A program made the translations under genes and the position numbers. Positions 51,989 to 62,005 of a stretch of 64,000 nucleotides of DNA are shown here, piece after piece. This DNA is from Sediminicola arcticus (GTDB lineage: Bacteria; Bacteroidota; Bacteroidia; Flavobacteriales; Flavobacteriaceae). The first letter of the stretch is position 1. Every line of letters starts with the position of its first letter. A model generated the notes under the pieces. It was given only the letters and a program-made list of their open reading frames with translations, had not been told where the DNA came from and made no database searches. Where the stretch lies: contig NZ_JBEXAE010000003.1 of assembly GCF_040566695.1 (NCBI RefSeq), forward strand, positions 434,001 through 498,000, read 5' to 3'.

Positions 51989-54760
51989 TTAGAACTTAAA
52001 ATTATAAGTGATTGTTGGAACTGGAATTGAAAATATAGAGCTTTGAAAGGCTTTTAATTCCCCGTTTTCTGTTACAAAGAAAACAGAATACGGATTATTT
52101 CTCCCAAGCACATTATATACGGATATGTTCCAAAAACTATGTGCTAATTTTTTAAGCTTATGGTTGCCCTCTATGTTAATCCCAAGGTCCAATCTATAAT
52201 AATCCGGTATTCTAAACTCATTACGGTTACTATAGACCACATATTCTGAATTATTAAAATTATAGCGTGCTACGGGATAAGTAACAGGTCTTCCCGTCTG
52301 ATAGGACAAGTTTGCCGAAAGACTATACCTTTTGGTTAACTTATAATTTAAAACCGCACTAAAGTCATGTGGCTTGTCATAATTGGTAGGGAAAAATTCC
52401 CCATTATTTACGCGTTCCTCTGCAAATTCACTATCTAATTTTAAAAAGGAACGTGAATAGGTATACCCTAGCCAGCCATTAAGTTTTCCCGAATTTTTAC
52501 GGATCAAAAATTCCACTCCATATGCCTGGCCATCTCCTTGTAGGGTCTCCGTTTCAATGGTTTCATTCAGTAAAAGCTCTGAACCTACTTTAAAATCCAA
52601 CAAATTATCGGCCTCCTTATAATAGCCTTCCAAACTTATTTCAAACTGATTACCCTCCAAATTTTTATATAAACCGAGCCCTACTTGTCTTCCTTTTTGG
52701 GGCTTTATATTATTATCAGATAGTTTCCATGTGTCGATTGGGCTAATCGTAGTCGTGTTGGATAATCTATGAATATATTGATAGGTACTGTTATAACTGG
52801 CTTTTAAAGAGAGGTTAGGACTTAATAAATACCGCGCAGAAAGCCTTACTTCTGGTCCGCCATACGTATCTACAACTTCATTTTTGTCATAAGAAACAGT
52901 TTCTACCAATGTTTCCTCGTTCTTTGGCATATTCTCCTCATAAATACGCGCTTCTGTGCGTCCCAACGTTGCGAACATGGAATATCTAAGACCCACATCA
53001 ATTAATAGTTTATCGTTCACTTTAAAGTTATCCGATACATAAAGTGCTGCCTCTACCGCTTTTTCAGTAGGTATATTTTTGGAATCTACGATAGAACCAC
53101 TTCCATTAGGCTCTAAATTACCTGGTTGTACGTTATATAATTTTGCAGAAAGACCGTAATCAAATTTATGGGCATTACTATGCAGATAGGTAAATTTAAA
53201 TTTGGCCTCCGTTTCGTCAACAATAAAGCCTAAATTAAAATTGCTATCTGAATTTCCTTCATAAGCAATATTGAATTTATAATTGCTATTGGCCAAAATT
53301 AGACTTCCCGTATTTTTTTCATTGAACTTATGGTCCCATTGAAAGGAAAGTAATCTATTATTATAGCCATATACCGAATCTGATGTAATACTAAAGGCAT
53401 CATTACTATAATAACCCATAGCTCTTACCGTATTTTTGTCATTGATAACATGGGTATACTTTGCAATAGCATCATAAAAGGAAGCTTTGCTATTATTAAG
53501 TGATTCATCCTTTAAAGATCTTAATATCCATCCAGAATAGGTGCCTCTTCCGCCTACTATCAGTCCGGATTTACCTTTCACCACAGGTATTTCCAAAGTC
53601 ACGTTAGATGTTACGGGGCCAACAGCCATCTCTCCAGATATTTTTTCTGTATTAGCATCTTTGGAAGTAATATCAAAAACAGAGGATAAACGCCCACCAT
53701 ATTCAGCCGGTATACCCCCTTTCAAAATCTTAAGATCTTTAGTGGTAAAAGGATTCAATGCCTGAAAAATACCAAAAAAGTGGGAAGGATTATAAATTAC
53801 GGCGTTATCTAATAAAATAAGATTTTGATCCGTACTACCGCCCCGTACATTAAACCCTGCTGCGCCTTCACCTGCTGTGGAAATGCCAGGTAGGGTCGTT
53901 GCCACCTTTAATACATCCCGTTCGCCAAGTACCAAAGGAATATTCTTGGTTTCCTCTACCACCAACTCGGTACTACCAGATAATGCTTCTTCAACATTCT
54001 TGGCGGCATTGGCTTGGACAATAACCTCATCCAAAAATTCTACGCTCTCGTTTAGGTTAAAATTCAACTCACCATCATTAAAAACAATAACTCTTGTAGT
54101 GCTTGGCTCTATACCTAGAGAACTTGTTTTGAAAATACTTATTCCCATTGGCACTTCTAATTCATAATATCCATCATCATCTGTGACTGATCCAGAATTT
54201 TTTCCGTTTACTATAATAGATAAATTAGAGATTGCTTGACCTTGTTCTGTAGTTTTGGCATAGCCTCTTATGGTATAGTTACTTCGAGTATTTGTTAATT
54301 TTTCTTTGCCAATTCTTACTGTTCTGGTAATTGCACTTTTAGTAGAGGCCTCAATATTGGAGAATACTGGATTACTTGAAATTCTAGTATGATTGGTGTT
54401 TTCAATGATGGAGTCTACTTGTTTTTTCCCAAAGAAACCTTCTGGTAAATCTTTATAAATAATATTATTCTGGGTCAGAATTATTTTGGAATCATTAAGT
54501 ACGAAAATGTTTAGATTTGTATCCTCAAAAACCTCTCCTAGAATTTGAACAAGAGTTGCTTTGGTGAAATTACCCGAGTAACTTTTTCCATCTACCCATT
54601 TTTTATCAAAGTAAAATGTGACTTCTGCTTCTTTTTCAATGTCTAATAGCAGTTCTAAGATATCCTTATTTTCAAATTCAAAATTAAATACTTTTTCTTT
54701 TTCCTGCCCAAAAACGTGAAGTCCTATAAGCAGAATGAGCAATTGTATATATTTTATCAT
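51989..54760 (-). CDS. TonB-dependent outer-membrane receptor with STN and carboxypeptidase-like domains
   Basis: 923 residues. Signal peptide (1-18), STN domain (about 25-80, FEFENKDILELLLDIEK), linker, CarboxypepD-regulatory-like domain (about 165-245, GYAKTTEQGQAISNL), plug (about 255-370, NVRGGSTDQNLILLD), then a 22-strand-type barrel ending in ITYNFKF with a terminal aromatic. STN domains usually relay a signal to an anti-sigma factor, but no sigma/anti-sigma genes are adjacent. Ligand unknown. Overlaps the upstream gene by 4 bases. Confidence 0.93.
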   Translation of the reverse strand: MIKYIQLLILLIGLHVFGQEKEKVFNFEFENKDILELLLDIEKEAEVTFYFDKKWVDGKSYSGNFTKATLVQILGEVFEDTNLNIFVLNDSKIILTQNNIIYKDLPEGFFGKKQVDSIIENTNHTRISSNPVFSNIEASTKSAITRTVRIGKEKLTNTRSNYTIRGYAKTTEQGQAISNLSIIVNGKNSGSVTDDDGYYELEVPMGISIFKTSSLGIEPSTTRVIVFNDGELNFNLNESVEFLDEVIVQANAAKNVEEALSGSTELVVEETKNIPLVLGERDVLKVATTLPGISTAGEGAAGFNVRGGSTDQNLILLDNAVIYNPSHFFGIFQALNPFTTKDLKILKGGIPAEYGGRLSSVFDITSKDANTEKISGEMAVGPVTSNVTLEIPVVKGKSGLIVGGRGTYSGWILRSLKDESLNNSKASFYDAIAKYTHVINDKNTVRAMGYYSNDAFSITSDSVYGYNNRLLSFQWDHKFNEKNTGSLILANSNYKFNIAYEGNSDSNFNLGFIVDETEAKFKFTYLHSNAHKFDYGLSAKLYNVQPGNLEPNGSGSIVDSKNIPTEKAVEAALYVSDNFKVNDKLLIDVGLRYSMFATLGRTEARIYEENMPKNEETLVETVSYDKNEVVDTYGGPEVRLSARYLLSPNLSLKASYNSTYQYIHRLSNTTTISPIDTWKLSDNNIKPQKGRQVGLGLYKNLEGNQFEISLEGYYKEADNLLDFKVGSELLLNETIETETLQGDGQAYGVEFLIRKNSGKLNGWLGYTYSRSFLKLDSEFAEERVNNGEFFPTNYDKPHDFSAVLNYKLTKRYSLSANLSYQTGRPVTYPVARYNFNNSEYVVYSNRNEFRIPDYYRLDLGINIEGNHKLKKLAHSFWNISVYNVLGRNNPYSVFFVTENGELKAFQSSIFSIPVPTITYNFKF

Positions 54761-55497
54761 AGATCTTCTCTCACTTTTTCGGAAATAAATGTATCGGCCA
54801 ATTTGTAAAAGAAACTAGACCAAAAAGTGTCCTGATTGTGTTTTTTTAATACCGGATTAAAATAGTCATTAATAAATTCTTTCTTATCTGGCCATAACCT
54901 ATTGATGTCTTTTTTAGTTCTTATTTCATGGTATTTTCCTTGGAACTTTATGAAATATTCATCCTCGTGACCAAACTCGAAATACACCGTATTGCCTTTA
55001 ATTCTTTTAAAGCGTTTCTTTTTATTCTTTTTCAAGAGTGTTATAGGTTCCCTGACCAATAAGAGCTCATAAAAACCAGTCATTTGATTACTACCCTCAC
55101 TTCTGGCAATATGAACAAAATCATTTTCACCGAGTTTAAAACTTTTAACTTTGGATTTAAATAAAATTAAAGTTGGATAGGGATAGTTATACCCAACATT
55201 AAAAAGAAGTTCGTCTGTGTTTAAGTCATATTTTAAAAGCACCTTATCATAAAACTGACCATCGTAGACTATTGATCCTGTTTGGAACTCACTGCTCTTG
55301 AAAAATTTATACCTATTATTAATGGTCCTATATTGTTCTATATATTCAAGCCCATTAAAAAGACCGGTATTAAATCTATTTACTTTATCGTCGAACCAGT
55401 TATAGAAGTCAGGTTCCTTTTGCGTTATTTGGCCCACCATTGATTTGAAAGAAATCATGGTAAACAATAACAAATAAATTATTGTATTGGTTTTCAT
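54757..55497 (-). CDS. Secreted protein of unknown function, first gene of the receptor operon
   Basis: 246 residues with signal peptide (ending SMVGQ). The rest is beta-rich with basic patches (KKNKKKRFKRI) and EFGHEDEYFIKFQGKYHEI. No family recognised. Its stop overlaps the receptor start by 4 bases, so it is a regular part of this operon. A -7-like CAAAAATA (minus strand TATTTTTG) lies just upstream near 55524 without a -33 partner. Confidence 0.65.
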   Translation of the reverse strand: MKTNTIIYLLLFTMISFKSMVGQITQKEPDFYNWFDDKVNRFNTGLFNGLEYIEQYRTINNRYKFFKSSEFQTGSIVYDGQFYDKVLLKYDLNTDELLFNVGYNYPYPTLILFKSKVKSFKLGENDFVHIARSEGSNQMTGFYELLLVREPITLLKKNKKKRFKRIKGNTVYFEFGHEDEYFIKFQGKYHEIRTKKDINRLWPDKKEFINDYFNPVLKKHNQDTFWSSFFYKLADTFISEKVREDL

Positions 55498-55624
55498 AGG
55501 GTTGGTAATCCGTTTAAAAATAGCAAAAATAAAAGGGGAATCGAAATATTATAAATACAAATAAAGTTTTATGGTTTCTATAAAAAATGAACTAATCATA
55601 ATATATTTAGAATTATGCCAAAAA

Positions 55625-58018
55625 TTATTTGGCCTTAAAAATCAATAGATTTTTGGATGTATTCTTAATGTCTTCTTCATTCATCATCATTTTACGGAAT
55701 TCCCCATGAATGAACATCTCTGCCTGATCCTCATAGTGCGGACTAAATGGGTTACCTGATTGTCCCGTTGGGAGAATACTCATGCTATTTTCTATATCCG
55801 AAAAGTCTATAATTCGTCTGGTTGATGGTCCTGAACTTACCTTATAAAACCCGCTGTTATCAAAGGAGAACTCCATATTATTGATAACCTCTCTAGACCC
55901 AATTACGGAAAAAGGACCTACATTAAAAAAACTGCGCAAAGAGGCTACCTTTCCTATAGGATGACCATGCTCCAAAGTGTGTACTTTGTCCCATGTCCAT
56001 TGGGTAGTATCCACTCCTAAATCAGCTTTCAAGGATGTAATGGCTTCCTCAAAAGCAAGTTTAACAATTTCTTCTTTGGTTTCTATACGGTCCTTAGTTC
56101 GTATATTATCCCACCAAACAGATGTTGTTTTGGCAGCCAAAGGTGCTATACTACGTTTTATCATATGGGTTTCTAATAGTTGCTGGAACATCTCCTCTCC
56201 CAATTCGTCTTCTAGAGCGTTTTTAAGGAAGAAATAGACCCATCTGTTGTAAACTGTTCCCTCCACCATTTTAAGAGAATAACTTCCATCCCATTGGCGC
56301 AATAACGACAGTAGGGTACTCTTATCTTGGGATAATTGGGATATATCCATTGACTCTATAAGATCTAGCGCAATAGCAGTATCAACTGAAGAAGTTACAT
56401 CCAGCAGCATGTTTTGGATGGCGGCCATATCCCAATCGTTTTTTGGTTCCAATAGCTGTACAATGCGTTTGGCTCTATTCTCTGGCAGGTAATACCCTGG
56501 ATATAGCATCCCTGCAATAGAATCTGGTTGGTTATTGGCCGAATACACATAGTTCCAAGGAGGATTTATGGCTTGGGGATTTTCTTTAAAATCCAGATAA
56601 TGAGAAATTTCCTGTTTACCAGAAGATCCATCCATGATAAATTTTGTATTAGTAGTATCTGGTAACTCATATAGCTTTGCAGAAGCCCACCAAGCCACAT
56701 TGCCTTCAGCATCTCCGTACATGATATTAAGTCCTGGGGCATGAATATCGGGTAAGGCAGCTTGAAACTCGTTTAAAGATTTTGAATGACTCATCCCGTA
56801 CACAGCATCCATCACCTTATTTTCAACTTTGGTATATATCCAAGACATGGCAATGGGACGCTGCCCCTTAACTTGATCCGCAATTCCATTTAAAATTGGT
56901 CCATGTTTTGTTTTTTTAAAGGTAAAGGAAACGTCCTTCCCGTCCTTAACCTTGATGGTCTTATTGAAAACCTGATACTTTTCCCATCCTTCTTTTGTTT
57001 TATATAAAGTACTGTCCAAAGGATTGGTTTCTTCATAATAAAAGTCTACATCGTCATTTTCGAACATAGTAAGCCCGTAGGCCAACTTTCTGTCATGTCC
57101 CAAAAGTGGAAATGGTATGCCAGCCATGTGGTACCCATATTTCTCGTAGGTGGGTGTGCTTAAGTGCGCCTCATACCAAACGGAAGGTTGCGCAAACCCA
57201 ATGTGGGGGTCATTAGCTAAAATCACCTTGTTATTTTTGGTCTTTTCAGGTGCTATTACCCAACTATTACTTCCTATAAACTGCGGAAATGGTAAATCCT
57301 TTAGTGAATTTTCTAGCAAGGTAACCACCCTGTTCTGAATAGAATCCGAGGTCTTTCTCTTATAGTTTTTTATCCATTCTGTATTGGCATCTACCCCAAC
57401 CTCCAAATCAACCAGATAAGGCATTCCTAACTTGTCTTTAATATTGGTCAACAATGGGTCTGTCTTATGAGCCATGGCAAAACTAAAGGCCATATATCCT
57501 ACTGTATTATAAACATCCTTAATTTGGAAGGGTTTTTTTTGGAGTCCGGTAAGGTAAAATTCTATAGGGGTCTGCCCTTTTTCTATAAACTGGTTTACGC
57601 CATCCAAATAGGCTTCTGCCAATTGATACACTTTAGAGTTAGTATCTAATGATATAACCGACTCTGCAGAGGCATCATCTATGCCTAAGGAGAGGAAAAA
57701 CTTGTCTGTCCCTACCAAATCTTCACCAAAAACCTCCGATAATCCACCACTCCCAATCCTTCTTAAAAGTTCCATTTGCCACAAACGATCTTGAGCATGT
57801 ACATATCCTAAAGACCTGATGGCATCTAATTCATTGGAGGCGTAAATATGCGGAATACCATAGGTGTCAAAATATACAGAGACCGATTCAGATATACCGT
57901 TAAGCTCCTTTTTTCCTTTGTAATCTGGTTTTAGATTTTGGATAAAAATCACCAAGGCTAAAGCCATTACCCCCAATACTAAGAAGATAATTCCTATAGT
58001 TTTTTTAGTTCTGTTCAC
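55625..58018 (-). CDS. Penicillin acylase family Ntn-hydrolase
   Basis: 797 residues with an N-terminal membrane anchor or signal (7-27). After an alpha-chain and linker of about 249 residues comes GSNSWVIAP; Ser250 would become the N-terminal nucleophile of the beta chain after self-cleavage. NDPHIGFAQPSVWYEAHL, typical of the beta chain, follows. The family includes acylhomoserine lactone acylases and penicillin/cephalosporin acylases; substrate is not predictable. Single gene, separated by a terminator from the CocE gene. Confidence 0.92.
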   Translation of the reverse strand: MNRTKKTIGIIFLVLGVMALALVIFIQNLKPDYKGKKELNGISESVSVYFDTYGIPHIYASNELDAIRSLGYVHAQDRLWQMELLRRIGSGGLSEVFGEDLVGTDKFFLSLGIDDASAESVISLDTNSKVYQLAEAYLDGVNQFIEKGQTPIEFYLTGLQKKPFQIKDVYNTVGYMAFSFAMAHKTDPLLTNIKDKLGMPYLVDLEVGVDANTEWIKNYKRKTSDSIQNRVVTLLENSLKDLPFPQFIGSNSWVIAPEKTKNNKVILANDPHIGFAQPSVWYEAHLSTPTYEKYGYHMAGIPFPLLGHDRKLAYGLTMFENDDVDFYYEETNPLDSTLYKTKEGWEKYQVFNKTIKVKDGKDVSFTFKKTKHGPILNGIADQVKGQRPIAMSWIYTKVENKVMDAVYGMSHSKSLNEFQAALPDIHAPGLNIMYGDAEGNVAWWASAKLYELPDTTNTKFIMDGSSGKQEISHYLDFKENPQAINPPWNYVYSANNQPDSIAGMLYPGYYLPENRAKRIVQLLEPKNDWDMAAIQNMLLDVTSSVDTAIALDLIESMDISQLSQDKSTLLSLLRQWDGSYSLKMVEGTVYNRWVYFFLKNALEDELGEEMFQQLLETHMIKRSIAPLAAKTTSVWWDNIRTKDRIETKEEIVKLAFEEAITSLKADLGVDTTQWTWDKVHTLEHGHPIGKVASLRSFFNVGPFSVIGSREVINNMEFSFDNSGFYKVSSGPSTRRIIDFSDIENSMSILPTGQSGNPFSPHYEDQAEMFIHGEFRKMMMNEEDIKNTSKNLLIFKAK

Positions 58019-58060
58019 TTCCTATTTTTAGAATGAAAGATAGCCTTATTTTTAGGAAAT

Positions 58061-58089
58061 AAAAAAGGCTGCCAATGGGCAACCTTTCT
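58061..58089 (-). terminator. Terminator of the dsbD-CocE operon
   Basis: Stem AAAGG/CCTTT (58064-58068 with 58083-58087) continued by TGCC/GGCA with one mismatch and a 4-base loop. On the minus strand it is followed by a T-run. It lies about 20 bases beyond the CocE stop. Confidence 0.75.
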
Positions 58090-58109
58090 ATTTTGATTAA
58101 TGGAAGATA

Positions 58110-59999
58110 CTACTCCAAAACAGTAAATTCTATCTGGGAACTATTGAACACCTTGTGCGTCTGTTTCTTGAAATCTTCTGGCTTGGCATAAAATATATTT
58201 TTCACAAACGTCTGTGGGTTAATGTCGATATAAGGAAACCAGGTGCTTTGGATCTGGATTTGGATTTTGTGCCCTTTTTTAAAAGTATGCATTACATCCT
58301 GAAGCTTTATATTTACGGCTGTTTCCTTATTGGGTACAAAAGCTTCTGGCTTGGAAAAATCGTTTCTATAACGTCCTCTAAGCACTTCACTGCGAACCAT
58401 TTGGTGGTAATTGCTCATTTTTAAATACTCTTGCGTTTCTTCGTAATCTGGATGGTCTGCTGGATATACATCAATCAACTTAACCACCCAATCGGCATCT
58501 GTGCCCGTAGTGGCTACTTTCAATTTTGCCATAATATCTCCGGCCAACGTTATCGGATTTTGTAAAGCATCGGTTTCAAAAACCAACACATCGGGCCTGC
58601 GAGCGGCAAAGCGTTGGTCATCTGTCATATACTTCCTTGGCGTAAAAACTACCTTAATATCCTCGGAATAGGGCACCGGCTTTTTTGGATCACTAATGAA
58701 CTCCTCAGCCATAGTGCCACTAATTGCATTTTTTTCCAAGCTTTGGTTTGATTGCAAGTAATACGTTTCTTTCTTGGTGCTTTTTGGTGGCCAAGCATCA
58801 AACTGTTTCCAATCCTTGGTACCAGTATCAAACACATAGGCCTCAGGAAGTTCACTTCCTTGTTCACCTTCACCTTTTAAAAAATAATTGAAAAATTTAC
58901 TTTCTATATTTTCTTGAAAGAATTTGGAAATATCATCCCCAAAATAAACATTCCCAATAGCTTGCCTTTTATCATTCCTAGCCCAATCCCCATGACTCCA
59001 TGGTCCCATTACAATAGTATTGTAATTAGAGTTTTGCTTTTCAATGGTACTATACGTCGTCAACGGTCCATAAAGGTCCTCCGCATCAAACCATCCTCCA
59101 ACAACCATAACTGCAGGTTTTATATTTTCCAAATGCTGGATAATTCCTCTCTTCTGCCAAAATTCATCATAGTCTGGATGCTCTTTCAATTGCTGCCAAA
59201 ATACGTTGTCCTCCTTATAATATTTGTCCAAATTAGAAAGTGGGCCATTATCCAAAAAGAATTGGTACTGGTCTTGGGTTCCAATATCCGGATAGGTATA
59301 CCATTCTTCCTTGGTGGGCGTATCCTTGATATAACCAAATACCGAAGTTGCTCTCCAATAACTCAAAAGATAAGCACCATTGTGGTGGAAATCATCAAAA
59401 TAAAAGTCACCTATAGGTGCCTGGGGCGATACCGCCTTTAAGGCAGGGTGGGCATCTAATAACGCATAGGTGGAATAAAAACCAGGATAAGAAATACCCC
59501 ATATCCCAACATTTCCATTAGTATTGGCAACATTTTTCACCAACCAATCTATGGAATCGTATGTGTCAGAAGCTTCATCTATCTCTCCTTCCTTTTTATT
59601 TGGAATAAAGGCTCTCATATTATCATATACGCCCTCACTGTTCCATCTTCCCCTAACATCTTGATAAACCACAATATTGCCTTCCATCATCATTTTCATG
59701 TTGGGACCAATTTGCGCCTTATACTCATCTGCACCATAGGGCTTACAGCTATATGGGGTACGTTGAAAAAGGATCGGATATTTTTTTGAAGTGTCTTTTG
59801 GGGAATAAATAGTGGTATGTAATTTAATACCATCACGCATGGTAATAGTCACTTCCTTTTTGGTATAATGTTCCTTTGCTACATAGGTTTCTACCGAGGA
59901 TGTTTTGGCGTCCCCTGGCATCTCTTTTTCAAGGACTTTTACATTTCTACAGGAAATAGCCAGAAACATGGCAAAAAGAAGAATTAGATGTTTTTTCAT
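58110..59999 (-). CDS. CocE/NonD family hydrolase (X-Pro dipeptidyl-peptidase-like) lipoprotein
   Basis: 629 residues with a lipoprotein signal ending LAISC (Cys17). N-terminal alpha/beta-hydrolase domain with MRDGIKL, VYQDVRGRWNSEG (oxyanion region) and nucleophile elbow GISYPG; WFDAEDLYGP holds the acid and PWSHGDW the histidine. The C-terminal jelly-roll domain (about 430-629) is typical of CocE/PepX. Glutaryl-7-ACA acylase and alpha-amino-acid ester hydrolase are the nearest known types. Its ATG overlaps the dsbD stop by one base. Confidence 0.9.
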   Translation of the reverse strand: MKKHLILLFAMFLAISCRNVKVLEKEMPGDAKTSSVETYVAKEHYTKKEVTITMRDGIKLHTTIYSPKDTSKKYPILFQRTPYSCKPYGADEYKAQIGPNMKMMMEGNIVVYQDVRGRWNSEGVYDNMRAFIPNKKEGEIDEASDTYDSIDWLVKNVANTNGNVGIWGISYPGFYSTYALLDAHPALKAVSPQAPIGDFYFDDFHHNGAYLLSYWRATSVFGYIKDTPTKEEWYTYPDIGTQDQYQFFLDNGPLSNLDKYYKEDNVFWQQLKEHPDYDEFWQKRGIIQHLENIKPAVMVVGGWFDAEDLYGPLTTYSTIEKQNSNYNTIVMGPWSHGDWARNDKRQAIGNVYFGDDISKFFQENIESKFFNYFLKGEGEQGSELPEAYVFDTGTKDWKQFDAWPPKSTKKETYYLQSNQSLEKNAISGTMAEEFISDPKKPVPYSEDIKVVFTPRKYMTDDQRFAARRPDVLVFETDALQNPITLAGDIMAKLKVATTGTDADWVVKLIDVYPADHPDYEETQEYLKMSNYHQMVRSEVLRGRYRNDFSKPEAFVPNKETAVNIKLQDVMHTFKKGHKIQIQIQSTWFPYIDINPQTFVKNIFYAKPEDFKKQTHKVFNSSQIEFTVLE

Positions 60000-62005
60000 T
60001 AGTTGAGAGCTTTAGTTTGGTTAAAGGGATTATCTGATGCTAGGGACCTATAGTTTTCTAAACCGGTTTTCAACCAAGTTAAATAGGTTTCCTTATCTGT
60101 ATATTGAATGGAAGAATTAAGAACTTCCAAATTAGGTGAAAGCAAAACATAATAAGGCTGGGAAGCAGCATTAAAATTCAAAGTTTGGAAAGTTCCCCAT
60201 TTCTCTCCAACTGTTTTAATGGTCTTTACCCTTCCTGATTCATATTTAAAATCAAACTGCCCCTGTTCTGGTAACGGTTTTCGATCATCTATATATAGGG
60301 AAATCAAAACATAATCCTCTTTTAATAATGGATAAATATTGGGCTCACTCCATACGGTTTCCTCCATCTTTCGACAGTTGACACAGGCCCAACCCGTAAA
60401 ATCCAATAAAATAGGCTTATTTACTTGTTTGGCATAAGCCAACCCCTCATCAAAATCTTTAAAACAATCAATCCCCAAAGGACAATCGCTCTCTTGTTCA
60501 AAAACACTATAAAACTCAGGAGGGGGGAAACCACTCAAAAGTTTTAGATCGGTCACTTTTGCCAATCCTAACATTAAATAAAGGGAAAATGCGCCGCTCA
60601 AAATGGCAATACCCAATCTTGTTTTAGATATTTTTTGTTTTGAACCATCATGCGGAAAACGAAATATCCCAAAAAGGTATAAGGTCATCAATAAAAATAA
60701 TAATATCCATATTCCTAAAAATATTTCCCTTTTAAAAATTCCCCAGTTCCCAACTAAATCGGCATTTGATAGGAACTTAAAGGCTAGTGCTAACTCTAAA
60801 AATCCAAGTACCACTTTTACAGTGGTCATCCAACCTCCAGATTTAGGAAGAGAATTTAACCATGCAGGAAATAAGGCAAAAAGAGCAAAAGGTAAGGCCA
60901 AGGCTACACCAAAACCTAACATTCCGACGGTTAAATTTGTGGCCACATCACCATCAGCTAGAGCCGTACTTCCCAATAATCCTCCAAGGATGGGTCCCGT
61001 GCAAGAAAAGGAAACAATGGCCAAGGTAACGGCCATAAAAAAGATACCAAAACCACCCCCTACTTTAGAGGAGGCAGAATCCATTTTATTGGCCCAAGAA
61101 CTGGGTAGCGTCAATTCGTAATACCCAAAAAAAGAGAACGAAAAGAAAATAAAAATCAAAAAGAAAAATAGGTTTAACCAAACATTGGTAGCTATGGTGT
61201 TCAGAATCTGCGAATCTACCGAATCAAACAAATGAAAGGGTAAACTCAATAAGAAATAGATGAGAACAATAAAAAAACCATACAACATGGCATTAGTGAT
61301 ACCCCTTGCTTTTGGTTGTGATTGTTTGGTAAAAAAAGAAACCGTTAATGGGATCATCGGGAAAACACATGGCGTTAATAAAGCTATTAACCCTCCCAGA
61401 AATCCAAGTCCAAAAATCATCCATAGACTGCTTCCTATATCGACGATGTCGGCATCCCCGTTCAATAAATGCTCATTCTTAAGGTCCAATATCAGTGCCT
61501 CACTAAGGGCTTGACTTCGTTCGTCTACCGCTTTTTCATTTACCATCACCTTCTTACCGCTCAAGGAAATATTAAAAACTTCATCCTTGGGAATGCATAC
61601 TTCTTTACAAATTTGATAGAATAAGGAAATTTCTAATTGGTCTACACCGGGATCTATCAGTTTGATTTTTTGGGTAAAAAGGGCTTTATTTTTGAAGAAA
61701 ATTTCATCTACTTCAAATATCTCACTGTATTCTCTAACTGTTTTTCCTTCCTTTGCTTCCCCTACCAATTCATAGAACTCTCCTGCTTGCTCAAAAGTAA
61801 ATTCACTTGGCTGTGATCCGCCTTCGGGAGTAAATTGGGAGTATATATGCCATCCGTCAAGAATATCCCCTTTTATCACCAAGTCATATTCTGTATCTGA
61901 AATCTTATTCACCTCGTAGGACCAGACTACTGGGTTATCCTCCGTTTGAGCAAAAACAGATGTAAGTGCAAGTACTACTAGTATCCCAGAAATAAAATTC
62001 TTCAT
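59999..62005 (-). CDS. dsbD: Thiol:disulfide interchange protein DsbD
   Basis: Carries electrons from cytosolic thioredoxin to periplasmic partners. 668 residues: signal peptide (1-19), DsbD-alpha domain with the CxxxC pair QICKEVC, a central eight-helix CcdA-like membrane domain (LTPCVFPMIPLTVSFF and SCTGPILGG hold the two membrane cysteines), and a C-terminal thioredoxin domain with WACVNC. All three disulfide centres are intact. Overlaps tilS by 4 bases and CocE by 1. Confidence 0.95.
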   Translation of the reverse strand: MKNFISGILVVLALTSVFAQTEDNPVVWSYEVNKISDTEYDLVIKGDILDGWHIYSQFTPEGGSQPSEFTFEQAGEFYELVGEAKEGKTVREYSEIFEVDEIFFKNKALFTQKIKLIDPGVDQLEISLFYQICKEVCIPKDEVFNISLSGKKVMVNEKAVDERSQALSEALILDLKNEHLLNGDADIVDIGSSLWMIFGLGFLGGLIALLTPCVFPMIPLTVSFFTKQSQPKARGITNAMLYGFFIVLIYFLLSLPFHLFDSVDSQILNTIATNVWLNLFFFLIFIFFSFSFFGYYELTLPSSWANKMDSASSKVGGGFGIFFMAVTLAIVSFSCTGPILGGLLGSTALADGDVATNLTVGMLGFGVALALPFALFALFPAWLNSLPKSGGWMTTVKVVLGFLELALAFKFLSNADLVGNWGIFKREIFLGIWILLFLLMTLYLFGIFRFPHDGSKQKISKTRLGIAILSGAFSLYLMLGLAKVTDLKLLSGFPPPEFYSVFEQESDCPLGIDCFKDFDEGLAYAKQVNKPILLDFTGWACVNCRKMEETVWSEPNIYPLLKEDYVLISLYIDDRKPLPEQGQFDFKYESGRVKTIKTVGEKWGTFQTLNFNAASQPYYVLLSPNLEVLNSSIQYTDKETYLTWLKTGLENYRSLASDNPFNQTKALN

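Noticed and set aside
58914..59441. 175-residue + strand ORF opposite the CocE gene
   Set aside because: Shadow frame of the hydrolase gene.
60603..61121. 172-residue + strand ORF opposite dsbD
   Set aside because: Shadow of membrane-helix coding sequence; low-complexity Lys/Pro/Ala composition is typical of antisense frames.
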